Origin: Hymenobacter rubripertinctus | Lineage (GTDB): Bacteria; Bacteroidota; Bacteroidia; Cytophagales; Hymenobacteraceae | Assembly: GCF_003583925.1 (NCBI RefSeq) | Contig: NZ_QYCN01000004.1 | Location: 1 to 50,225, forward strand | Reading direction: 5' to 3' | DNA: 50,225 nucleotides | Part shown: piece by piece, positions 34,382-42,692 of the stretch | Layout of the letters: the number at the start of each line of letters is the position of its first letter | How positions within the stretch are numbered: position 1 is the stretch's first letter | Notes under the pieces: model-generated | Databases searched by the model: none | The model's input: only the letters and a program-made list of their open reading frames with translations | Told to the model about the DNA's origin: nothing | Program-made: the position numbers and the translations under genes

Positions 34382-34426
34382 AGGCGGCGGACCCGGCAGC
34401 ACAGCCAGGCCCGCCGCCTTCTTTTG
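34382..34426 (+). terminator. Terminator after selD overlapping the next promoter
   Basis: AGGCGGCGG (34382-34390) pairs with CCGCCGCCT (34411-34419), followed by TCTTTTG. The T-run coincides with the TTCTTTTG box (34419-34426) of the next gene, so the end of the selD mRNA and the start of the following one share the same bases. Confidence 0.6.
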
Positions 34427-34431
34427 TGCCC

Positions 34432-35025
34432 ATGAAGCTTCTCTCCTTTCTGCGCCCCTTGCTGGAGGCCGCCGCCCTGGTGGCCGCCGTCGTGCTGGGC
34501 CTACGGCTGCTTACCGGCCTGTTTAGCCGCAAAACCTACGTGTACCGGCTGGCCTTCGGGCGGCAACTGCGGCTGCTGTTCTGGCCGCTGCTGTGCCTGG
34601 GCGTGGGCCTGCCGTTTCTGGGCGCGTTCTTCTACGCCGGCACGCTGGCGGTGCACGAGCAGCTGCTGCTCACGGCGCTGGCGGCCGTGATACTGGGGTT
34701 TTCGGCCCCCGCTTTTTTCCTGCATCTGCGCTACTACGCCCGCAACCTGCACACCACATTGGTTTTCGACCCGAAACAGAACCGGCTGGAAGTGTATGAG
34801 CAGGGCCACCACTTTCCGTTCGGCAAGCGCGACCTGGCCCGGGTTGAGCGCGTAACCTGCGCCTCAGACCGCTTATTCTGGAGCTCCTACAGTTATCTGC
34901 GCCTGCATCTGCGCAGTGGCGAAGTCCTGCTGCTGACTTCGTTGCTGACTGATCTGGAACCGGTGGCGGAATTTCTGCGCAATACGCCCCTGGAGCAGCG
35001 CCGTGAATGGTTCTGCTGGGCATGA
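34432..35025 (+). CDS. Small membrane protein of unknown function
   Basis: This is a 197-residue protein. The ATG at 34432 is five bases after a TTCTTTTG promoter-like box; a GTG two codons upstream is possible. There are three hydrophobic segments (about 8-30, 45-70, 80-100). A basic soluble C-terminal half follows (VFDPKQNRLEVYEQGHHFPF, KRDLARVERVTCASDRLFWS). The folding of the second half resembles PH-like bacterial domains, but this is a weak inference. No family was recognised. Confidence 0.65.
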   Translation: MKLLSFLRPLLEAAALVAAVVLGLRLLTGLFSRKTYVYRLAFGRQLRLLFWPLLCLGVGLPFLGAFFYAGTLAVHEQLLLTALAAVILGFSAPAFFLHLRYYARNLHTTLVFDPKQNRLEVYEQGHHFPFGKRDLARVERVTCASDRLFWSSYSYLRLHLRSGEVLLLTSLLTDLEPVAEFLRNTPLEQRREWFCWA

Positions 35026-35196
35026 GCCTCATCCATCAATGAAGCATCCAGATCAACCAACTATTTCACTCGTTTAACCGCCCGAACAACCCGATTAATA
35101 CCAGTTGGCAAATCCTATATTTACTGGTTACACTTTCGTCCGACTGTGTCCCGTTACGGCGCGACATTTGGCAGGCCTCATATCCACTTATTGCCG

Positions 35197-37095
35197 ATGC
35201 GGGGCTTCGTTTTCTTTCTGGTGTTGCTGGGCAGTTTGCTGGGCATTGAGGCGGCCGGGGCCGTTTCGGTGCCGGAACTGCTTCGGCAGCTCCAGACCCA
35301 GCCCCGCGACACTGGCCGCGTCCGGCGGCTGAATGCCCTCTGCTACGAGCTGCACGATAATGCCCCGGCCCAGGCGCTGCCCTACGGGGAGCAAAGCGTG
35401 GATCTGGCCCGCCAGCTACAGGACCGCACCGGTCTGCTCCAGGCCCTGCTGACGCTGGCCAGCTGTTACGCCAACCTGGCCGATAGCCCTTACGCGCTGC
35501 GCCTGCAACAGGAAGCCCTGCTCCTGGCCCGACAGCTGCGCTCCAATGATGGCCTGGTGCGCAGCTACGCGGGCATGGGCGGCGTGTACCACGAACGCAA
35601 CGATACGGTGGCCGCCCTGCGCCACTACCGCCAGGCCCTGGCCTTGGCGTATCAGCCCGGAGTGCAAACCCGCACCCAGCTCCTGCTGTTCGGCAACCTG
35701 GGCAATCTGTATTTCTACATAGGCAACCAAAGCCAGGGCCTGCTCTTCACCCGGCGCGCCTTGCAGCTGGCCCGCCGCAACGGGGATGTGGTCGGCGAAT
35801 CGCTGTACCTGGCCGACCTGGGCTCTTTCTATATGCGCATGAACCAGCTCAGTACGGCGGAAGGGTTGCTGCGTAAAGCCGTGAGCCTGGTAAAGCCGCT
35901 GCAAAATCAGCGCTTTGAGGCGGGCCACCTCGAGTTGCTGGCCACCACCCTGCTGCTGCGCAATGAGCTGGATGAGGCAGAAGAACTGACCCGGCGGGCC
36001 CTGTGGCTGTCGCGCCGCATTGGCTACAAGGAGCGGGTGCTGGATGCGTACAATCTGCTGGCCGAAATCAGCGCCAGCCGCCAGCAGTTTGAGCAGGCGT
36101 ACTCCTGGCAAAGCATGTTCCGGGAGCTGAACGACAGCCTCAACAACCGCGCCCGCCTGCAAACCCTCATGGCCCTGCAAACCCGCTACGAAACGGCCGA
36201 CAAGGAGCAGCAGATTCGCCGGCTTACCGACCGGGAGGGTGTGATGCAGGAACACAATCGGACCCTGCTGGGCGGTATTGCGGCGCTGCTGCTGGGCCTG
36301 GGCGGCATGGCGTTCCTCTACACCAAGCTGCGCCGCAGCCGGCAGGCGCTGGCCAGCAACCACGAGGCCCTGGGCGAGGCCACCCAGAAGCTGCGGCAGC
36401 TGGCCGCTTCTAAAGACCGGCTCTATGCCATCGTAGCCCACGATTTACGAGGACCCGTCACCTCGTTTGCCAGCGTGACGGAGTTGATTGGGTTTTACCT
36501 TAAACAAGGCGACGAAGCCGGACTGCGCCGCCTGCCGGAGCTGGTCCGGCAGGCGGCGCAGCAACTCAACCACCTGCTCGACAACCTGCTGAACTGGGCC
36601 GTGAGCCAGACCGGGGAGCTGGCCTTTATCCCCCAGAACCTGCGGCTAGCAGACCTCTGCGACGAAATCGTTCACCTCCACGCCAACGCCGCCGAGGCCA
36701 AGCAGATTACGCTCGACCTCATTTGCCCCCCTACCCTGACTGCCTGGGCCGATGAACACATGACCTTGACGGTACTGCGCAACTTGCTGGGCAACGCGCT
36801 CAAGTTCACGCCCGTTGGGGGCACCATCCGGCTGCTGGCGGAGCCGACGGCGGGCAATATGATTGCCCTCAGCGTAGAAGACAACGGCCAGGGTATGGCA
36901 CCCGCCCAGATTGCGGCCCTGCTTTCTTCGGAAGCACCGCCGTTGCGGGGGCCTCGCTCTGGCACCGGCCTGGGCCTGCTCCTGTGCCGGGCCTTTGTCA
37001 GCCGCCAATCCGGTACTATCAGCATCGAGAGCACGCCTGCGCACGGTACCACCGTGCGCGTGTGCCTGCCCGCCGCTACAGTGAGTAGTGAGTAG
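35197..37095 (+). CDS. TPR-containing sensor histidine kinase
   Basis: This is a 632-residue protein from the ATG at 35197, whose first 20 residues form a signal peptide (MRGFVFFLVLLGSLLGIEAA). A GTG at 35146 is a less likely start. Residues 40-330 are about seven TPR-type helical pairs. One TM helix follows (about 358-378), then a coiled coil and the kinase core: H415 in VAHDLRGPVTSF, N-box LGNALKFTPVGG, VEDNGQGM and GTGLGLLLC. This layout is typical of Bacteroidota sensors that read periplasmic signals through TPRs. No response regulator is adjacent. Confidence 0.9.
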   Translation: MRGFVFFLVLLGSLLGIEAAGAVSVPELLRQLQTQPRDTGRVRRLNALCYELHDNAPAQALPYGEQSVDLARQLQDRTGLLQALLTLASCYANLADSPYALRLQQEALLLARQLRSNDGLVRSYAGMGGVYHERNDTVAALRHYRQALALAYQPGVQTRTQLLLFGNLGNLYFYIGNQSQGLLFTRRALQLARRNGDVVGESLYLADLGSFYMRMNQLSTAEGLLRKAVSLVKPLQNQRFEAGHLELLATTLLLRNELDEAEELTRRALWLSRRIGYKERVLDAYNLLAEISASRQQFEQAYSWQSMFRELNDSLNNRARLQTLMALQTRYETADKEQQIRRLTDREGVMQEHNRTLLGGIAALLLGLGGMAFLYTKLRRSRQALASNHEALGEATQKLRQLAASKDRLYAIVAHDLRGPVTSFASVTELIGFYLKQGDEAGLRRLPELVRQAAQQLNHLLDNLLNWAVSQTGELAFIPQNLRLADLCDEIVHLHANAAEAKQITLDLICPPTLTAWADEHMTLTVLRNLLGNALKFTPVGGTIRLLAEPTAGNMIALSVEDNGQGMAPAQIAALLSSEAPPLRGPRSGTGLGLLLCRAFVSRQSGTISIESTPAHGTTVRVCLPAATVSSE

Positions 37096-37106
37096 TGAGT
37101 AGTGAG
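37081..37106. repeat. Heptamer GTGAGTA, 3.7 copies, across the kinase stop codon
   Basis: GTGAGTA repeats at 37081, 37088 and 37095, plus a partial fourth. The kinase TAG stop (37093-37095) is inside it, so its last residues VSSE come from the repeat. Gain or loss of one unit would change the reading frame. Confidence 0.9.
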
Positions 37107-37142
37107 GCAATACGGAAGCCAGCGGCTCCGGCGGCCTTTCGT

Positions 37143-37150
37143 TACTTTTG
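37143..37150 (+). promoter_or_regulatory. -7 promoter box of the hydrolase gene
   Basis: TACTTTTG, a perfect TAnnTTTG, seven bases before the ATG at 37158. Predicts a leaderless or almost leaderless mRNA. Confidence 0.55.
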
Positions 37151-37157
37151 CCCTACT

Positions 37158-37937
37158 ATGCTGCAATTACACTTCCGCGAACTGGGGCAGGGTGCTCCGC
37201 TGGTTATTCTGCACGGCCTGTTTGGTACCCTTGATAACTGGCAGACGCTGGCCCGGCGCTGGGCCGAGGCCGGCCACCGCGTTATTTCGGCCGATCTGCG
37301 CAACCACGGCCGCTCGCCCCACTCGCCCGAGCACACCTACGCGGCCATGGCCGAAGACGTACTGGGCCTGTTCAACCAGCTTGGTCTGGGGCCTGATACC
37401 ACGCTACTCGGCCACAGCATGGGCGGCAAAGCCGCCATGCGCTTCGCCCTCGACTACCCTGGGCGCCTGGGCAAGCTCATCGTGGTTGATATTGCACCCC
37501 GGGCCTCCGATATGCGCCATCAGGATGCGATTCTGGATGGCCTGAACGCCGTGGATTTCACGCGCTGCGACGGCCGGCAGGCCGCCGACGAGGCGCTGGC
37601 CCGCCATATTTCCAGCTTCGGGGTGCGGCAGTTCCTGCTCAAAAACCTGTACCGCCAAGACGATAACTCGTTTGCCTGGCGCATCAACCTGCCGGTGCTC
37701 ACGGCCGAAATGCCGGCCATCGGCGTCGAAATCATAGGCACCCAACCCTTCCTCAAGCCCGCCCTGTTCATCAACGGCGGCCTGTCCGACTACATCGATG
37801 CGGAAGACAAGCTGCACGGCATCCCGGCCCTGTTCCCCAACTCGCAGGTAGCCACCATCCTCGATGCCGGCCACTGGGTACACTCCGAAAAGCCCGACGA
37901 GGTTTTCGGGCTGGTGCAGGCCTTCGTGGGGCAGTAA
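37158..37937 (+). CDS. Alpha/beta hydrolase (YbfF-like esterase)
   Basis: This is a 259-residue protein from the ATG at 37158; the frame opens earlier at a GTG inside the heptamer repeat, which is not credible as a start. It has HGLFGTLDNWQ (19-29), a nucleophile elbow GHSMGG with S87, RNHGRSPHS near 48, an acid in the FINGGLSDYID region, and a histidine in ILDAGHWVHSEKPDE. The pattern fits YbfF-type acyl-ester hydrolases. The substrate is unknown. It is followed by a palindromic element. Confidence 0.88.
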   Translation: MLQLHFRELGQGAPLVILHGLFGTLDNWQTLARRWAEAGHRVISADLRNHGRSPHSPEHTYAAMAEDVLGLFNQLGLGPDTTLLGHSMGGKAAMRFALDYPGRLGKLIVVDIAPRASDMRHQDAILDGLNAVDFTRCDGRQAADEALARHISSFGVRQFLLKNLYRQDDNSFAWRINLPVLTAEMPAIGVEIIGTQPFLKPALFINGGLSDYIDAEDKLHGIPALFPNSQVATILDAGHWVHSEKPDEVFGLVQAFVGQ

Positions 37938-37950
37938 GGGGCGGTAAATT

Positions 37951-38033
37951 CTGTCATTCTGAACGAAGCAAAGGACCTTGCAACACCGGTCAGCCAAGTG
38001 GTTCAAGGTCCTTCGCTTCGCTCAGCAGGACAG
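37951..38033. repeat. Long inverted repeat with 30-nt arms
   Basis: Left arm 37951-37980 and right arm 38004-38033 are inverted copies matching at 26 of 30 positions, with a 23-nt loop. The arms start CTGTCATTCTGA and contain CGAAGC...AAGGACCTTG. No gene is inside. It lies between the hydrolase and the methyltransferase genes and is related to the element at 45937-46055. Confidence 0.92.
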
Positions 38034-38098
38034 GGCCACACTAGTTTCCCCGCCCACTCCCTCATGCACCGAGTCACTCATTCCCTCATTCGTACCCC

Positions 38099-38806
38099 AT
38101 GTCCGGCACGCTTTACCTGATTCCTACCATTCTGGCCGACGATACGGAGGCGCAGACGCTGCCGCCCCAGGTGGCGGCGCGGGTGGCGGTCCTCTCGTAC
38201 TTTCTGGTCGAAAACGCCCGTACGGCCCGGCGCTTCATCAAGCGGGTGGCCCCGGAGCACGTCATCGAGCAGCTGAAAATCAGCGTGATTGACAAGGACA
38301 GCACCGAGGCCCAGGTGCAGGCGGCCCTGCAACCCGTGCTGAGTGGCCAGGATGCGGGCGTGATTTCGGAGGCCGGCTGCCCCGGCATTGCCGATCCGGG
38401 AGCCGAATTAGCCCGTCGCGCCCACCAGCTGGGCATCCGGGTGGTGCCGCTGGTGGGGCCGTCGTCGCTGCTGCTGGCCCTGATGGCCTCGGGCATGAAC
38501 GGGCAGAGCTTCGCGTTTCACGGCTATTTGCCCATTGAGCGCGGCCCCCGGCTGGCGGCCCTCAAGAAGCTGGAGCAGCAGGCGTTGCAACTGCACCAGA
38601 CCCAGCTGTTCATCGAAACGCCCTACCGCAACCTGCCGTTGCTGGAAGATTTGCTCGCCGGCCTGCACCCCGGCACCCGCCTGTGCGTGGCGGCCAGCCT
38701 CACGGCCGAAAACGAGTTCATCGTCACCGACACCGTGGCCGGCTGGAAAAAGCGCCCCCGCCCCGACATCCACAAGCAGCCCGCCGTCTTCCTGATCGGG
38801 CAGTAG
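38099..38806 (+). CDS. RsmI-like tetrapyrrole-methylase-family SAM methyltransferase
   Basis: This is a 235-residue protein. LYLIPTILADD opens it. SEAGCPGIADPGAELARRAHQ, then VPLVGPSSLLLALMASGM and FIETPYRNLPLLEDLL are the motifs of the tetrapyrrole methylase/RsmI superfamily, which includes the 16S rRNA C1402 2'-O-methyltransferase. It is shorter than E. coli RsmI (about 286) and lacks its C-terminal extension, so the rRNA target is inferred, not shown. It converges on feoB, and its TAG stop forms one end of a palindrome. Confidence 0.85.
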   Translation: MSGTLYLIPTILADDTEAQTLPPQVAARVAVLSYFLVENARTARRFIKRVAPEHVIEQLKISVIDKDSTEAQVQAALQPVLSGQDAGVISEAGCPGIADPGAELARRAHQLGIRVVPLVGPSSLLLALMASGMNGQSFAFHGYLPIERGPRLAALKKLEQQALQLHQTQLFIETPYRNLPLLEDLLAGLHPGTRLCVAASLTAENEFIVTDTVAGWKKRPRPDIHKQPAVFLIGQ

Positions 38807-38887
38807 GGGCGGGGCTTGTCCCCGCCCGCCACTCAACGATTTACACGTCGTCCGTTCAACGGCGGGCGGGAGCAAGCCCCGCCCCTA
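38804..38887. repeat. Inverted repeat whose ends are the two facing stop codons
   Basis: Left arm 38804-38830 begins with TAG, the stop of the methyltransferase. Right arm 38861-38887 ends with CTA, the complement of the feoB TAG stop. The 27-nt arms match at 25 positions (GGGGCGGGGCTTG core). The spacer is 30 nt. Confidence 0.93.
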
Positions 38888-41068
38888 TTTCATGAACTGG
38901 TACACGGCCAGCGAGGCGAAATAGGCCAGGCCGGTCATGTAAACGAGCTGGAGGATGGGCCATTTCCAGCCCTTGGTTTCGCGGTAGGTGGCGGCCAGCG
39001 TGCTCATGCACTGCATGGCGAATACGTAGAACACGAGCAGCGAGAAGGCCCGCGCCGGCGTGAAGAAGGGCTGGCCATAAATGTCCTTCTCGGCGGCCAG
39101 CTTCTGCTGCACCGTCAGCTCGTCGGCGCCCTGGCCCACACTGTAAATCGTGCTCATCGTGCCCACGAACACCTCCCGGGCGGCGAAGGAAGTTATCAGC
39201 GAGATGCCGATTTTCCAGTCGAAGCCCAACGGACGGATGGCCGGCTCCAGCACGTGGCCGAACACGCCGGCGTAGGAGTTTTCGAGGCGTTCGGAAGCCA
39301 CCCGGGCCTCGGTTTGTTCGGGGCTCAGGTTCTGGGCGGCGGCGGCAGTGCGGGCCTGGGTTTCCACGCGCTCCAGGCGGCCGGGCGGGCCGTAGGTGGC
39401 CAGCACCCACAGGATGATGGAGATGGCCAGAATCACCTTACCGGCCTGAAAAACGAAGGCTTTCACTTTCTCCAGAATAGTCAGGCCCACGTTTTTCCAG
39501 CGCGGCCAGCGGTACACCGGAAACTCCATGATGAAGTAGCTCCGCTCCCGGGTCTTGAGCAGCAGTTTCATGGCCCAGGCCGAGAGAATGGCCGCAAAAA
39601 AGCCCAGCAGATACAGCCCCATCAGGGCAAAGCCGCGCAGGTTGAACAAACCCAGCACCGGCTCGTCGGGCACTACCAAGCCAATGAGCACGGTATACAC
39701 CGGAATCCGGGCCGAGCACGACATGAGCGGGGTCACGAAGATGGTGATGAGCCGGTCTTTGCGATTTTCGATGGTGCGGGCGCTCATGATGGCCGGCACG
39801 GCGCAGGCCACGCCCGAAATCAGGGGCACAATGCTCTTGCCATTGAGCCCGAAGCGCCGCATAATGCGGTCCATCATGAACGTGACGCGGGCCATGTAGC
39901 CGGTTTCCTCGAGCACCGCAATAAAGGCAAAGAGCAAGGCAATCTGGGGAATGAAAATCAGCACCCCGCCCAAACCCGCCAGCACGCCCTCGGTGAGCAG
40001 ATTAATCAGCGGGCCGTCGAAATTGGTCTGGATCAGACTATTGATCCAGGCCACGCCCTGGTCGATGAGCTCCATGGGGTAGCTGGCCCAGGCAAAAACG
40101 GCCTGGAACATCATGAACAGCACCCCAAAGAAAATAGCGTAGCCCCAGATGCGGTGGGTGAGCACCTTGTCGAGGCGGTTGCTGTAGGGCTCGTTTTTTT
40201 CGGTGCGCGTTACGGTCACGCAGTTCAGCAGCACCTCGTTGATGCGGCCGTAGCGGGCAATGGTTTCCTGGGCCTGGCGGGCGGTGGGCCGGAAATCGTA
40301 CTGCTCGGTCAGTTCCTGCACGTAGGCCCGCTCGTCGGGCGTCAGGAAGCTGATGTGGCGGTACTGGTGGGCGTAGTGCAGCGCCAGGTAGTCGTTGTGC
40401 AGGTTGAAGTAGTAGCGGATCTGCCGGATCATGGGCAGCAGCTCTTCCTCGGGCTCGTAAAAACCCACCGTGGGCGCGCCGAGCGTCTGGGCCATCAGGA
40501 TTTTGAGGGCCGCGATGCCCACGCCCTTGCGGGCGTTCATGGGCACCACGGGCACGCCCAGCTCCTGCTGCAGCGCGGCCACATCAATGTGCACGCCGTG
40601 CTGGTCGGCCGTGTCCATCATGTTGAGGGCCAAGATGGTGGGCAGGCCCATGTCGGCCAGCTGGCTGAACAGCAGCAGGTTGCGGCGCAGGTTGCTGGCG
40701 TCCACCGTTACCACCACAAAATCGGGGTATTGGGCGCTGGTCTGGTCGTAGAACAGGTCGGTAATCACCTTCTCGTCGAGGCTCTTGGGGTAGAGCGAGT
40801 AGGTGCCGGGCAGGTCGATGATTTCGGCCCGCAGCTGGGGCGTGAGCTGACTAATACCCGATTTGCGGTCCACCGTCACGCCCGGAAAATTGCCCACTTT
40901 CTGGTTGAGGCCCGTGAGCTGGTTGAACAGCGACGACTTGCCCGAGTTGGGGTTGCCCACCAGCGCAATGCGCGTAAGCGGGCCGGGGTGGCGCAGGGCG
41001 GCCGCTTCCAGCCGGCTGGCCGATCTGGCTGCCCCGGCCCGGCCCGTTATTGCTGGCTCACCGTTCAT
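38885..41068 (-). CDS. feoB: Ferrous iron transporter FeoB
   Basis: This is a 727-residue protein. The N-terminal GTPase domain has GNPNSGKS (39-46) and the switch VGNFPGVTVDRKSG, DLPGTYSL, and NMMD. A helical GDI-like region follows, then the membrane domain with about eight to ten helices and the Gate motifs, for example ISGVACAVPAIMSARTIENR and the later SFAAREVFVGTMSTIY. It imports Fe2+ across the inner membrane. It lies 11 nt after feoA and converges with the methyltransferase gene. Confidence 0.95.
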   Translation of the reverse strand: MNGEPAITGRAGAARSASRLEAAALRHPGPLTRIALVGNPNSGKSSLFNQLTGLNQKVGNFPGVTVDRKSGISQLTPQLRAEIIDLPGTYSLYPKSLDEKVITDLFYDQTSAQYPDFVVVTVDASNLRRNLLLFSQLADMGLPTILALNMMDTADQHGVHIDVAALQQELGVPVVPMNARKGVGIAALKILMAQTLGAPTVGFYEPEEELLPMIRQIRYYFNLHNDYLALHYAHQYRHISFLTPDERAYVQELTEQYDFRPTARQAQETIARYGRINEVLLNCVTVTRTEKNEPYSNRLDKVLTHRIWGYAIFFGVLFMMFQAVFAWASYPMELIDQGVAWINSLIQTNFDGPLINLLTEGVLAGLGGVLIFIPQIALLFAFIAVLEETGYMARVTFMMDRIMRRFGLNGKSIVPLISGVACAVPAIMSARTIENRKDRLITIFVTPLMSCSARIPVYTVLIGLVVPDEPVLGLFNLRGFALMGLYLLGFFAAILSAWAMKLLLKTRERSYFIMEFPVYRWPRWKNVGLTILEKVKAFVFQAGKVILAISIILWVLATYGPPGRLERVETQARTAAAAQNLSPEQTEARVASERLENSYAGVFGHVLEPAIRPLGFDWKIGISLITSFAAREVFVGTMSTIYSVGQGADELTVQQKLAAEKDIYGQPFFTPARAFSLLVFYVFAMQCMSTLAATYRETKGWKWPILQLVYMTGLAYFASLAVYQFMK

Positions 41069-41079
41069 CGACGCGGAAA

Positions 41080-41346
41080 TTACTTCAGAAGAATCGTGGC
41101 CGCCTCGCTTACCCGCAGCGAAAGGGTGTAGTCGGCCATATCGCCCACCACCAGCGTGATGGGGCAGCCCAGCGGGGCGCGGCTGTTAAGGCGGACCTGG
41201 GTGCCGGGGATGCAGCCCATCTCCAGCAGCTTCAGCGCCATCTCGGGGTCTTCGAGGCAACAAATCGTGCCCGACTCGCCCAGATGGAGGTCTTTTACGC
41301 TGCGGCGGTCGGCTGGCGAAGAGGCTAGAGAGAGACGGTCAGACAC
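41080..41346 (-). CDS. feoA: FeoA iron-transport accessory protein
   Basis: This is an 88-residue SH3-like protein. LEMGCIPGTQVRLNSRAPLG followed by a PITLVVGDMADYTLSLRVSE segment is the classic FeoA domain. FeoA works with the FeoB GTPase part in the cytoplasm. A strong promoter lies immediately upstream (-7 box 41378-41385), with no recognised Fur operator. It leads the feoA-feoB operon. Confidence 0.93.
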   Translation of the reverse strand: MSDRLSLASSPADRRSVKDLHLGESGTICCLEDPEMALKLLEMGCIPGTQVRLNSRAPLGCPITLVVGDMADYTLSLRVSEAATILLK

Positions 41347-41377
41347 AGGCGGGAGGGCTATTTAGATTCACTACAAA

Positions 41378-41409
41378 CAAAGGTACCACCCTTTTATGTT
41401 TCGGCCAAA
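41378..41409 (-). promoter_or_regulatory. Promoter of feoA-feoB
   Basis: On the minus strand TTTG (41406-41409) and TACCTTTG (41378-41385) are separated by 20 bp, a full match to the Bacteroidota -33/-7 layout. Confidence 0.75.
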
Positions 41410-41534
41410 ACCGGCCTGTTCTTACCCGGCTCCTCTGGCTGGGTTCTAAGTAGCTGAGCTATAATTATTCCGAAGACGAATTGCACTACTATAAATATTC
41501 TGAGCAACCTTGCGTTTGATGCTCCTTTTCCTCG

Positions 41535-41542
41535 TAATTTTG
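41535..41542 (+). promoter_or_regulatory. -7 promoter box of the secreted carboxypeptidase-regulatory-like gene
   Basis: TAATTTTG, a perfect TAnnTTTG, 25 bases before the ATG at 41568. TTG at 41510-41512 is 22 bp upstream and may be the -33 element. Confidence 0.55.
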
Positions 41543-41567
41543 ACTGATAACACTAGTCTGACTACCT

Positions 41568-42464
41568 ATGGTCCAACGCGTACTTTCCTTCCTTTTTCTG
41601 GCCCTGGCTTTGCCACTGCTGAGCGTTGCTCAGGACGCCAAAATGACCGGCCGCATCGTCGATGATAAGACGAAGGAACCTATTCCGTTCGCTTCTATCG
41701 GCCTCAAGGGCGAACAGACCGGTGCCCTTACCAACGAGTATGGGTTCTTCCAGATGGCTATGCCCCAGAAGAACCCCGAGGATTCGCTCATCATCATGGC
41801 CCTGGGCTACTTCCGCAAGGCAGTACTGGTCAAGCCCGGGCTCAAGGTGCAGGACATGATTATTGAGGTGCCCAAGCGCGCCATTGCTCTGGGGGAGGTA
41901 AAAGTTCAGGGGGGCAAGGTGAAGGATCTGGCGTTGGGCTCCAAGTCGAATACCCCCGGTGAAGGCATGATTCAGGGCATGCCCGGCAGTCAGTACGCCT
42001 TCTTCGTGAAAAACGATAAGGGCAAGAACCTGGGCAATGTGCGCTCCGTGTCGTTCTACATCGGCGAAAACGGTTTCCCCCGGGAGCCGTTCCGCGTCCG
42101 CCTCTACAAGGCCGACGGCAACTACAACTCACCCAACACCGACCTGCTGACCGAGAACATCGTGGTATCGGCCCCGAAGGGCGGCGAGTGGTACACCATC
42201 GACCTGACGGAATACAACATCGAAGCGCCCAAAGAAGGCTTCTTCGTGGCCATGGAGTGGATTGTGAGCGGCGACAACTTCTACACCACCAACTTCATGG
42301 ACAACTACACGCCCTACGGCCAGATCCTGCGTCCGACCTTCGAATTCAAGGAAGCCCGGACCTGGAACTACACCATGGGCCGGGGCTGGAGCCTGATCAC
42401 GCTCGCCAACAACGGCATGCGCTACAACGCCATGATCCGGGCCGAGGTCGACCAGATCAAATAA
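41568..42464 (+). CDS. Secreted protein with carboxypeptidase-regulatory-like domain
   Basis: This is a 298-residue protein. The signal peptide ends near LLSVAQ. DAKMTGRIVDDKTKEPIPFA and GALTNEYGFFQMAMP (about 20-80) match the CarboxypepD_reg-like fold that Bacteroidota use as an N-terminal plug extension or in small surface proteins. The remainder is a beta-rich domain (VRSVSFYIGENGFPREPFRV, then FFVAMEWIVSGDNFYTTNF) without a recognised family. No TonB-dependent barrel follows. It converges on the OmpA-type lipoprotein gene through a palindrome. Confidence 0.85.
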   Translation: MVQRVLSFLFLALALPLLSVAQDAKMTGRIVDDKTKEPIPFASIGLKGEQTGALTNEYGFFQMAMPQKNPEDSLIIMALGYFRKAVLVKPGLKVQDMIIEVPKRAIALGEVKVQGGKVKDLALGSKSNTPGEGMIQGMPGSQYAFFVKNDKGKNLGNVRSVSFYIGENGFPREPFRVRLYKADGNYNSPNTDLLTENIVVSAPKGGEWYTIDLTEYNIEAPKEGFFVAMEWIVSGDNFYTTNFMDNYTPYGQILRPTFEFKEARTWNYTMGRGWSLITLANNGMRYNAMIRAEVDQIK

Positions 42465-42692
42465 ATCACAGATGGTGCAGATGCTACAGATGAAAAGGAT
42501 TCGTTTCTAAGCAGATTCGTTTTTTTAAGTGAAGCAATACATCAGCCCATAAAAAAGCAGCCTGTTTCTGTTTCCGAACAGGCTGCTTTTTTATGGGCTG
42601 ATGCGCTATGAAGTAGCTGTATGAAATTTAGTTAAGCCTTACGTCTGCACCCTTTTCATCTGCAGCATCTGCACCATCTGTGATTTATTTGA
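42457..42692. repeat. 42-bp inverted repeat enclosing a terminator and both facing stop codons
   Basis: Left arm 42457-42498 and right arm 42651-42692 are inverted copies with a single mismatch. Each arm includes the last codons and the TAA stop of the gene on its side (both end AAA TAA) and three CAGATG units. Between the arms is the 27-bp terminator stem. Confidence 0.95.
42540..42603. terminator. Bidirectional 27-bp terminator
   Basis: 42540-42566 pairs perfectly with 42577-42603 around a 10-nt loop, including AAAAAAGCAGCCTGTT and its complement. The A/T block inside the stem serves both strands. Confidence 0.92.

Noticed and set aside
38816..41131. A 771-codon open frame opposite feoB
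   Set aside because: Antisense shadow of feoB with no recognisable motif, whereas the minus-strand frame has all FeoB motifs.
41347..41567. Fur operator in front of feoA
   Set aside because: The spacer is AT-rich, but no 19-bp GATAATGATAATCATTATC-like site was found. Iron regulation is therefore not claimed.
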